The notes under the pieces are model-generated. The model saw only the letters and a list, made by a program, of their open reading frames with translations. It searched no databases and was not told where the DNA came from. From positions 1 to 19,890 of the forward strand of contig CAZRIP010000076.1 in NCBI GenBank assembly GCA_964600165.1: 19,890 nt of DNA. The letters run 5' to 3'. This stretch comes from CAZRIP01 sp964600165. Its GTDB lineage: Bacteria > Elusimicrobiota > Elusimicrobia > UBA1565 > UBA9628. This document shows, piece by piece, positions 6,905 through 13,849 of the stretch. The position numbers were made by a program, and so were the translations under genes. Positions within the stretch are counted from its first letter, which is position 1. Every line of letters starts with the position of its first letter.

Positions 6905-7908
6905 ACCTGCAGCTGTTCTTGTCGGACCGCTGCAACATGGCTTGCGACTACTGCTGGCTGTCTCTCAACGAGGGCCCGGCCGTCGTGCTCGATGAAGCCG
7001 TCGCGCGCCGAGCCGTCCGCGAGCACCTCGCGCGCTTCGGCGCGAAGGCTCAAGTCACCCTCCTCGGCGGCGAGCCGCTGATCCACGTCGAACTCGTCCG
7101 GTCGATCTTGAAGGAAGTCCGCGGCCGCGCTCCGGTCGCCGTCGCCACCAACGGCACGCGCGCCTGCCCCGAGGTACTCAAAGAACTCTCCGATCTCGGC
7201 GCCTCCATCGTCTTGAGCCTCGACGGCGCGCCGGAAAGCCACGACGCGCGCCGCCCGCTCGTCGGCTCGGAAGATTCGTCGCACGCCGAGATCCTGAGGA
7301 CGCTCGAAGCCTCCGACGTCCCGCTGCGCGTGAACATGGTCGTTACGGCGGCGACGGCGCCGGCGCTGCTGCGCAACGTCGAATACCTGCGCTCCCGGGG
7401 CTTCAAGCGGCTCTCGTTCCATCCGCACGTGCTCGAGAAATGGACGACGGCCTCGCTCGCCGAGCTCAAGGCCGCGCTCGACGGCTTCGTCCGATACTAC
7501 CGCGCGCTGCCGCCCGGCGCGCTCGAGCTGACGCACCTCTCGAGCTACGCGCGCCGCCTGGACGTGACGGCGCAGGCCGCCGAGCAAGACGACGACGCCA
7601 TCCTCGGCGCCGACGGGAATTACTATCCGTGCGACGGCTTGTTCGTCCGGCCCTATCGCGAGCTGCGCCGGTTCGCGGCGGAGGACCTGGAAAAGATCGC
7701 GCGCGTCCGGCGCCTCGCGCGCTTGGACATCCATTTGATCCTGGAATACAAACCGCACTACACCTGCCCGCGCGAGCCCTATTTCCACGCGCTGGCGACG
7801 GGCGCCGATCAAAGCGACGCCGTGCGCCGCTTCCATCAAGCGGATCTGATCTTCGGCGGCGCCCTCGCGCGCCTGGCCGAGACCAAGGAGGCGCTGCGTG
7901 GACGTTAA
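6901..7908 (+). CDS. Radical SAM enzyme, paralog of the first one, with a reduced C-terminal Cys set
   Basis: The protein has 335 residues from ATG 6901, with AAGGAG at 6884-6889. The cluster motif is C11, C15, C18 (RCNMACDYC), GGEP lies at 56-59 and LSLDG at 105-109. It lines up with the enzyme at 132-1256 through the SxNxGP segment after the cluster motif and through ADGNYYPCDG (C244) and HYTCP (C289). The Cys matching C253 of that enzyme is absent (DDDAILG here), so an auxiliary cluster, if any, has a different ligand set. There is no N-terminal extension; the cluster motif starts at residue 11. It overlaps the next gene by 11 bp. Likely a second, diverged maturase for the same product (inference). 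Confidence 0.92.
   Translation: MNLQLFLSDRCNMACDYCWLSLNEGPAVVLDEAVARRAVREHLARFGAKAQVTLLGGEPLIHVELVRSILKEVRGRAPVAVATNGTRACPEVLKELSDLGASIVLSLDGAPESHDARRPLVGSEDSSHAEILRTLEASDVPLRVNMVVTAATAPALLRNVEYLRSRGFKRLSFHPHVLEKWTTASLAELKAALDGFVRYYRALPPGALELTHLSSYARRLDVTAQAAEQDDDAILGADGNYYPCDGLFVRPYRELRRFAAEDLEKIARVRRLARLDIHLILEYKPHYTCPREPYFHALATGADQSDAVRRFHQADLIFGGALARLAETKEALRGR
7885..7891 (+). promoter_or_regulatory. Ribosome-binding site deciding the GTG start at 7898
   Basis: AAGGAGG is 6 nt before GTG 7898 and lies inside the end of the preceding gene. The next gene then overlaps that gene by 11 bp. The same arrangement recurs at 10722. Confidence 0.8.
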
Positions 7909-10732
7909 GGGACTCGCGCGCTCGGGAGATTTCGCCGGCGCGCTGCGCGCGCTCGGCATGAAAGCGCCGCCCGATTTCGTCTTGAAGAGCCGCGACCCGC
8001 GCCAGGACATGCAGTACGGCGAGAGCCTGCTGCTCTGCGACGCCCCGGCGCCTTATCGCCGGGCGCTGCGCTTTCTCTCTCGGAAAAGGATCGAAGCGCC
8101 GCTTCTCGCCGGCGTTTTGGAGACGATCCTCGGCCGCTTCGCGCCCGCGATCGCGCGCCTGACTCTCGCCGTCGACGACGGCGCGGGGAGCTTCGCCCTC
8201 GCTTGGCGCGGCGTGGCGCGCGCGCTCGAGGAGCGCCGCCGTCGCCGCTCGGACGGGCTGCCTGAGGCGCTCAAGGATTTGGACCTCGCGATCGCGCTCG
8301 GCCCCGCGCGCGGCTTCGCGTATTATTGGCGCGCCGAGCTGCGCCACGACCTCGAAGATCCGTCCGGCGCGCTCGAGGACCTCGCGGAGATCTTGAAGAA
8401 GAATCCGGGCGACGCCTGGGCGCGCGTCGAGCGGGGGGAGATCCTCTGCGAGACCGGCCGCGCCGAGGAGGCGCTGGCCGAGTTCGACCGGCTCGTGGCG
8501 GCGCTTCCGAAGGCGGCCTGGGCGCGCGCGCTGCGCGGGCGCACGCTCGCGACGACCGGCCGCGAGAAAGAATCGCTCCCTGACCTCTTGAAGGCGATCA
8601 CGCTGGCCCCGCGCTCCGGGGCGGCGCGCGCCTGGCTCTCGGAGTCCTACCGCAAGCTCGGGCGCCACCGGGACGCGCTCGCCGAGCTCGACCGCGCCGT
8701 CAAGCTTGAGCCGTCGTTCGCGCTGGCCTGGGTCTGGCGCGGGAGGCTGCGCTTGCTGCAAGGCAAGCCCGCGCTCGCGCTCAAGGACCTCGACCGCGCG
8801 GTCAAGCTCGACGCGCGCTATAAACTCGCGCTCGCCTGGCGCGGCGAGGCGCTGCACAAGCTCGGCCGCAAGGCCGAGGCGGCGCGCGACTTCGCGCGCG
8901 TGGCGCCGCTCGATCCGGCGCGCACGTGGAACCCCGTCCTCGCGGAGGGCGAGCTCTTGACTCCCGAGGCGCGCGCCCGGGCGTATTCGGCGCGCGACGC
9001 GAATCTCGACTTACCCCGGGGTAAGTCGAGATCGGCGAAACCTGATCGCTGCGACTTGCTCGTCATCGGCGGCGGTCCGGCGGGCGCCACGCTCGCGACG
9101 TTGGTCAAGAAGCACGCGCCGGAAAAGCGCGTGATCCTCGCCGAGCGCGAGAGCGGTCCGCGCCACCATATCGGCGAATCCCTGCTGCCAGGCCTCGTGC
9201 CCGTGCTCAAGGAGATGGGCGTCTTCGAGAAGATCGACGCCGCGGGCTTTCCCCGCAAGATCGGCGCCAATTACGTCTGGGGCAAGGGTCGCGAAGTCTG
9301 GGAGAACGACTTTAACGACGTCAACCTGACTGAAATGCTGCGGCGGCACGGCACGATCCCCGAGAAGATCGAATACGCGTGGCAGGTCCGGCGCTCTGTC
9401 TACGATGAGATCCTTCTCAAGCACGCCGAGGAATGCGGCGTCGAGGTGAGGCGGGGCTGGGCCGCGCGGGCGCCGGTCGAGGAAGGCGGCCGGATCACGG
9501 GCGTCCGCTTCGAGCAAGGCGAGGTCCGCGCCGAGCGCACGGCGGACTGCAGCGGGCAGGCGGGCTTTTTGTCTCGCTTTCGCAAGATCCGCGACTACAA
9601 CGACGCGCTCAAGAACGTCGCGGCGTATCGCTATTACAAGGGAGCCCCGTGGAAGTATTCCTACAGCGGGCATCCCGACAAGACGAAGATCTTCGTCTGC
9701 TCCGTGCCCAGCGGCTGGTTCTGGTACATCCCGATCGACGGAGGGGTCGTCTCGGTCGGCTTCGTCACGAGCCAAGCGCACCTCAAGAAGACTCGGCTGT
9801 CGCCCGAGGCGTTGTTCGATCGCGAGCTCGCGGCCTGCGAGGAGATCGCGCCGCTGCTCGGGAAAGCCGAGCCGATCGACGACTTCGACGGCTCAGGCAA
9901 GAGCTTCTTCACGATCTCGGATTGGTCGTACTTGAACGTCGCCGCCTCGGGCCCCGGCTGGCTCGCGGCCGGCGACGCGGCGGTGTTCGTCGACCCGATC
10001 CTCTCCTCGGGCGTCACGCTCGCGCACACGGCGGCGCACCGCGCGGCCTATACCTTGTTGACGCATTGGGACGGCGGCGACGCCGCGGCGCTCTGGAAGG
10101 ACTACGATCTTTTCTGCCGGGAGTCCGCGTCGCAGTTCCTTGCGCTGGCGCTGTTTTGGTACGGCAACGACCGCAGCGCCCAGCGCTGGTGGGAGCGCGC
10201 GCGCGACTTGCAGCGCGCCTGGCTTCCCTTCGACATCGGCGACCAGACGGCGTTCATCGCCGTCTCGGCCGGGCTCACGCGCTACTACGAGCGCAGCCTG
10301 TCCGCCGCGGGTTTGGCGGCCGGCGAGGCCGCCAAGCCCGAGGACTTCCCGTTTCTCGTCTCCGTGCTCGGGCTTGATGAGGCGCGCCCGCGCGCCGAGC
10401 GCGTGAAGCTTTCGTGCCCCTACGAGGTCGAGGTCGTCTACGTCCCGGACGCGGCGCGCGCGCGTCTGCGCCCGGTCAAGCGCGCGCGCTTCCTGAAACA
10501 CGACGTCCAGGACCCGCTTTCGGACGCCGTCAATCCCCGCCTGATCGTCACGCGCTATCATCTCGCGCTGCTCGCGCTGCTCGACGGGCGGACTTGGAAG
10601 CGGGCCCGCGCGGCGGCCCTCGAGAAGGACGTGCCCGCGTGGTGGCTCGACGGCCCGGCGCTACAGTTCATCGAGGACCTTCGGGTCCAGGGCGTCGCCG
10701 ACTTCGCCGAGGAGGCGGTCCGTGGGCTATAA
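7898..10732 (+). CDS. TPR array fused to a flavin-dependent halogenase-like domain
   Basis: The protein has 944 residues from GTG 7898. TPR repeats fill about 90-360 (AWRG, YWRAE, VWRGR, LAWRGEALHKLG). From about 385 a FAD protein begins: GGGPAGA at 391-397, ESGPRHHIGESLLPG, K454 in FPRKIGANYVWG, WFWYIP at 607-612, and GDAAVFVDPILSSGV at 692-706. Flavin-dependent halogenases are known by the GxGxxG fold, a catalytic Lys that relays hypohalous acid, and a WxWxIP motif absent from related monooxygenases; all three are visible. The domain would chlorinate or brominate an electron-rich ring with reduced FAD from a partner reductase, which is not in the window. The putative peptide has Trp and His as candidate targets. 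A non-halogenating oxidoreductase of the same fold is the alternative. A 30-bp palindrome lies in the linker. Confidence 0.9.
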   Translation: MDVKGLARSGDFAGALRALGMKAPPDFVLKSRDPRQDMQYGESLLLCDAPAPYRRALRFLSRKRIEAPLLAGVLETILGRFAPAIARLTLAVDDGAGSFALAWRGVARALEERRRRRSDGLPEALKDLDLAIALGPARGFAYYWRAELRHDLEDPSGALEDLAEILKKNPGDAWARVERGEILCETGRAEEALAEFDRLVAALPKAAWARALRGRTLATTGREKESLPDLLKAITLAPRSGAARAWLSESYRKLGRHRDALAELDRAVKLEPSFALAWVWRGRLRLLQGKPALALKDLDRAVKLDARYKLALAWRGEALHKLGRKAEAARDFARVAPLDPARTWNPVLAEGELLTPEARARAYSARDANLDLPRGKSRSAKPDRCDLLVIGGGPAGATLATLVKKHAPEKRVILAERESGPRHHIGESLLPGLVPVLKEMGVFEKIDAAGFPRKIGANYVWGKGREVWENDFNDVNLTEMLRRHGTIPEKIEYAWQVRRSVYDEILLKHAEECGVEVRRGWAARAPVEEGGRITGVRFEQGEVRAERTADCSGQAGFLSRFRKIRDYNDALKNVAAYRYYKGAPWKYSYSGHPDKTKIFVCSVPSGWFWYIPIDGGVVSVGFVTSQAHLKKTRLSPEALFDRELAACEEIAPLLGKAEPIDDFDGSGKSFFTISDWSYLNVAASGPGWLAAGDAAVFVDPILSSGVTLAHTAAHRAAYTLLTHWDGGDAAALWKDYDLFCRESASQFLALALFWYGNDRSAQRWWERARDLQRAWLPFDIGDQTAFIAVSAGLTRYYERSLSAAGLAAGEAAKPEDFPFLVSVLGLDEARPRAERVKLSCPYEVEVVYVPDAARARLRPVKRARFLKHDVQDPLSDAVNPRLIVTRYHLALLALLDGRTWKRARAAALEKDVPAWWLDGPALQFIEDLRVQGVADFAEEAVRGL
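9003..9032. repeat. 30-base perfect palindrome in the TPR-halogenase linker
   Basis: The left arm is ATCTCGACTTACCCC (9003-9017) and the right arm is its exact reverse complement, with no loop. It is in frame and encodes about residues 369-379 (LDLPRGKSR), between the last TPR and the FAD motif. It includes a TTA codon, unusual for this gene. Its length is a multiple of three, as expected of an insertion that kept the frame. It is inside the gene, so it is not a terminator. Confidence 0.9.
10711..10715 (+). promoter_or_regulatory. Ribosome-binding site deciding the GTG start at 10722
   Basis: GGAGG is 6 nt before GTG 10722, inside the end of the halogenase-like gene. Spacing and overlap (11 bp) match the junction at 7898. 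Confidence 0.75.
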
Positions 10733-12302
10733 GGCCAAGGTCTCCGTGATGGCGGCGATGGCGGCTGGGCGCCGTAAAGTCGACGGCGGCAACCTCAAAG
10801 CGGCCATCCGCTGTTTCGATAAGGCGGTCGCGCTCGACCCTCTCGCCGCGCAGGCTTATCTTTATCGCGCGGGCTTGAAGCTCTTGGTCGGCGATCAGGC
10901 CGGCGCGCTCGACGACTTCGACGCGATCGCGCGGCTCGACCACTCGCACCTGCCCGCCTACCGCGACCTCACGACGCTCTCCGCCGAGGAGTTCCCGGGC
11001 CTGATCGCGGCGTGCGAGAAGGCGCTCAAAGCCCGGCCGCGCTGCGCGTGGGGGCACGTCTTCCATTCATTCTCCCTGCGCAGCCTGATGCGTTACGAAG
11101 ACGCGGTCCGCGATCTCGACCGCGCCGTCGCCTGCGACCCGCGGTCGGCCGCGCTGCGGGCGATGCGCTCTCGCGTCAAGCTGACCAATCGGCAAGATTT
11201 CTACGACGGCGTGCGCGACATGGAGAAGGCCGTCTCCCTGGCGCCGGATTGGGGCTGGCTCAACTGCTGGCTCGGCGAGGCGCTGCGCCATCAAGGGGAG
11301 TTCCGGCGCGCGCTCAAGGCGCTCGACCGCGGGCTCGCCGTCGACCCGCGCTACCTGCGCGGCTGGGCCTGGCGCGGCGGCGTCAAAGTCGCGCTCGGCG
11401 ACGCGCGCGGCGCGATCGCCGACCTCACGCGCTCGCTCGCCTTCGACCCGATCTATCATTACGACTTCGAGTACACGGCGGATCAGAAGTCCTGGGCGCT
11501 CAACCAGCGGATGCGCGCGCGCCGGCTGCTGGGCGACGTCGCCGGCGCGCTGCGCGACCTGAACCTCGCGCATCGCTACGGCCCGCGCTACGCGTGGAGC
11601 TACGATCCGAAAGGCGGCGAGAAGGAACTCAGGGCGTCCTTGCGCGAGCTCGACCGGAAGCCCTCGCTGCCGTGGGCGCGCGCCTGGCGCGGGTACACGC
11701 TCGCGCGCGCCGGACGCTTCGACGAGGCCCTCCGCGACTACGACTTCGCGCTCGCGCGCTCGCCGCGCCTGGCCTGGGCGTGGGCGTGGAAGGGGAGTGC
11801 TCTCGCTTCACTTTCGGAAACGGCCGACTCGGAGCGCTGCCTGACGAAAGCCGTCAAGCTCGATCCCGCGTACGCCCCGGCCTTCGGCTGGCGCGGGGAA
11901 GCGCGCCGGCTGCTCGGGCGCCTCGACGACGCCGCCGCCGATTTCACGAAGGCGATCAAGCTCGATCACCGCAGCGCGTGGGCGTACGCGGGCCGCGGCG
12001 AGTGCCGTCAAAAGCAGGGCGACCTCGCGCGGTCTCTCGCCGATCTCGACCGGGCGCTGGCGATCCTGCCGGGCTACGCCGAGGCGCTCGGCTGGCGCGC
12101 GGAGACGCTGCGCCTCCTCGGCCGGACGAAGGACGCGCTCAAGGACGCCGACGCGGCGCTCAAGGCCAAGCCGGGACTCGTGCTCGTCTACGTCACGCGC
12201 GCGCTGATCAAGCAGGCGCGCAAGGATTTCCGCGGGCAGCTCGCCGACTTCAGGCTCGCGGCGAAGCTCGATCCCTCCGTGCTGGAGGCGACGAGGGCAT
12301 GA
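10722..12302 (+). CDS. TPR repeat protein, 526 residues
   Basis: Nearly the whole protein is TPR-like repeats of about 34 residues, from roughly residue 18 (DGGNLKAAIRCFDKAVALDP) to the end. Helix A often carries WRG (GWAWRGGVKVALGD, FGWRGEARRLLGR, LGWRAETLRLLGR) and helix B ends in DLDRA or DFTKAIKLDH. A non-standard insertion around DPIYHYDFEYTADQKSWALNQ and RYAWSYDPKGGEKEL breaks the array in the middle. There is no signal peptide, no membrane segment and no catalytic domain, so it should act in the cytoplasm as a binding scaffold. Its start overlaps the halogenase-like gene by 11 bp and its end overlaps the next gene by 4 bp, so it probably serves the same pathway. Its ligand is not known. 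Confidence 0.9.
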   Translation: MGYKAKVSVMAAMAAGRRKVDGGNLKAAIRCFDKAVALDPLAAQAYLYRAGLKLLVGDQAGALDDFDAIARLDHSHLPAYRDLTTLSAEEFPGLIAACEKALKARPRCAWGHVFHSFSLRSLMRYEDAVRDLDRAVACDPRSAALRAMRSRVKLTNRQDFYDGVRDMEKAVSLAPDWGWLNCWLGEALRHQGEFRRALKALDRGLAVDPRYLRGWAWRGGVKVALGDARGAIADLTRSLAFDPIYHYDFEYTADQKSWALNQRMRARRLLGDVAGALRDLNLAHRYGPRYAWSYDPKGGEKELRASLRELDRKPSLPWARAWRGYTLARAGRFDEALRDYDFALARSPRLAWAWAWKGSALASLSETADSERCLTKAVKLDPAYAPAFGWRGEARRLLGRLDDAAADFTKAIKLDHRSAWAYAGRGECRQKQGDLARSLADLDRALAILPGYAEALGWRAETLRLLGRTKDALKDADAALKAKPGLVLVYVTRALIKQARKDFRGQLADFRLAAKLDPSVLEATRA

Positions 12303-13849
12303 ACGGACCGGAAGCCTCGCTGCTCTACGGCTTCGCGAAAACGACGCTCGTGCACCGGCACGCGTTCATCCCGAGCCCGCGGCATACGCGCGAGATCGGC
12401 TGCGGGGCGCGCATGCCGGCGAGCTTCGGGACGTGCGTATCGGCGACCTTGGAGTTCTCCGATAAGGCCGTCTCGCGCGCGATCGGCCGCGGCGATTGGG
12501 GCGCGGCCAAGAAGCTTCTCGCCGGGAACGGCCGCCCGGGGGCGCGCGTCCTGCTCGCCGTGCTCGAGCTCTTCGGCGAGGCGCCCAAGGGCGCGCCGCT
12601 TTTCGAAGGGATGATCGAGCGCTACGCCGGCCGCGCGGGCGCCGCCGCTCTCGCGAAGGCGGCGGAGGACTTCCCCGATTTCTGGCCGGCGAAAGTCTGG
12701 CTCGGCCTGGCGCTCTTGCGGCGCTGCGAGTTCCCGAAGGCCAAGCGGGTCTTCGACTCGCTCGTCGCGGCGAGGCCCGATTGGCCGTGGGCGTACCTGC
12801 TGCGCAGCGAATGGGGCCGCGTGGCGATCGAGTTCGACGCGGCGCTCGCGGATCTCGATCGCGCCGCGCGCTTGGAGCCCGGCGACGCCTGGGTCTACGC
12901 GCTGCGCTCGCGCGTGCGTTTTCAGAAAAACCCGAGCCTCGGCGGGCTCGAGGACCTCGACCGCGCGATCGCGCTCGACCCGGAGGCGGGCTGGATGCGG
13001 GCTTGGCGCGGCGACGCGCGGCGCAAGCTCGGCCAAGCCAAGGGCGCGCTGGAGGACTTGCTCCGGGCGCGCGCGCTCGAGCCGGCTTACGACCGCACCT
13101 ATCTTTGGCTCGCGAAGACCTTGGAGTCGCTCGGCCTCGACCGCCGCGCGCTGGCGTGCCTCGACGAGGCGCCGCGGCGCTGCCCGCATTTCGAGAAGGC
13201 CTTTTCCGAGCGCTGCCGCATCCTCGCGCGGCTCGGGCGCGTCGGCGACGCGCTGCGGGAGCTCAACCGCGCCGCGCGCGTCAACCACCGCCACGACTGG
13301 CTCGGCAGCTGGACGGCCGAGCCCGCGCCGCTTCGGCCCGACCAGCGCAAGGCGTTGGAGACCCTCGAGCGCTTCGTCGAGGAGCATCCGCGCGCGCTGT
13401 GGGCGCGCGCCTGGCGCGGCGAGGTCCGCGCGCAGACGGGCAGCCTCGACGGCGCGCTCGCGGATTTGGATGAAGTCCTGCGCCGCGCGCCCAAGCTCGC
13501 CTGGGCGCACGCTTGGCGCGGCGAGGCCTTGGCGCGCGCCGGAAGGCTCGGCGACGCGGCGCGGGCGCTCGACCTCGCCGCGCGGCTCGATCCGTCGTAC
13601 GGCCGCGCGTTCGCGTGGCGAGGCTACGTGAACCTGCGCCGCGGCCGTCACGCGCGGGCGGCGGCCGACCTCGGCCGCGCCGTGGGCGAGTCTCTGATAG
13701 AATACTCCTGGATGTATTTTTGGCGCGCTCAAGCGCAGCTCGGGCGCGGAGCGCGCAAGGAGGCCCGGCGCGACGCCGCGCTGGCCGTCTCTCTCGAGCC
13801 CGCGCGCCCGGAGTTTCGCGAGCTGCTCGCGGAGGCCTCGGTCGGATGA
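12299..13849 (+). CDS. TPR repeat protein paralogous to the array of the TPR-radical SAM fusion
   Basis: The protein has 516 residues from ATG 12299, which overlaps the previous stop by 4 bp, with GGAGG at 12284-12288. The first 50 or so residues are not repeat-like and could be mis-started; ATG 12413 is an alternative. TPR repeats follow to the end. Stretches match the fusion at 2334-5969 beyond generic TPR identity: an FQK segment followed by LDRAI and GWMRxWRG, FEKAF against FEKAY, VNHRHDWLGSW against LNHRNDWLGNW, DPSYGRAFAWRG against DPSYGRAWAWRG, and IEYSWMYFWRAQAQLGRG against VEYAWIFGWRGEAKLELG. So it is a free copy of the array that is elsewhere fused to an enzyme. It may compete for or share the same partner (inference). 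Confidence 0.88.
   Translation: MNGPEASLLYGFAKTTLVHRHAFIPSPRHTREIGCGARMPASFGTCVSATLEFSDKAVSRAIGRGDWGAAKKLLAGNGRPGARVLLAVLELFGEAPKGAPLFEGMIERYAGRAGAAALAKAAEDFPDFWPAKVWLGLALLRRCEFPKAKRVFDSLVAARPDWPWAYLLRSEWGRVAIEFDAALADLDRAARLEPGDAWVYALRSRVRFQKNPSLGGLEDLDRAIALDPEAGWMRAWRGDARRKLGQAKGALEDLLRARALEPAYDRTYLWLAKTLESLGLDRRALACLDEAPRRCPHFEKAFSERCRILARLGRVGDALRELNRAARVNHRHDWLGSWTAEPAPLRPDQRKALETLERFVEEHPRALWARAWRGEVRAQTGSLDGALADLDEVLRRAPKLAWAHAWRGEALARAGRLGDAARALDLAARLDPSYGRAFAWRGYVNLRRGRHARAAADLGRAVGESLIEYSWMYFWRAQAQLGRGARKEARRDAALAVSLEPARPEFRELLAEASVG

Noticed and set aside
6511..8857. Long minus-strand open frames across the 3' radical SAM genes and the halogenase-like gene
   Set aside because: They lack domains and cross several gene borders of a well-supported plus-strand series. 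They are by-products of high GC.
9003..9032. Rho-independent terminator
   Set aside because: The inverted repeat is inside an intact gene, has no loop and is not followed by a T run. The same reasoning applies to 18841-18866.
9050..10732. Geranylgeranyl-reductase-like or simple monooxygenase assignment for the FAD domain
   Set aside because: WFWYIP together with the Lys in FPRKIGANYVWG and the GESLLP segment fits halogenases better. It is kept as an alternative, not the main call.
12299..12412. A separate small gene or inserted element in the odd N-terminal segment of this TPR gene
   Set aside because: It is in frame, has a ribosome-binding site and the ATGA overlap typical of this operon. 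There is no stop and no palindrome to mark a separate unit; the start is only noted as uncertain.
12188..13732. Minus-strand open frame of 514 residues
   Set aside because: It is antisense to a clear TPR gene and has the same biased composition as the other antisense frames.
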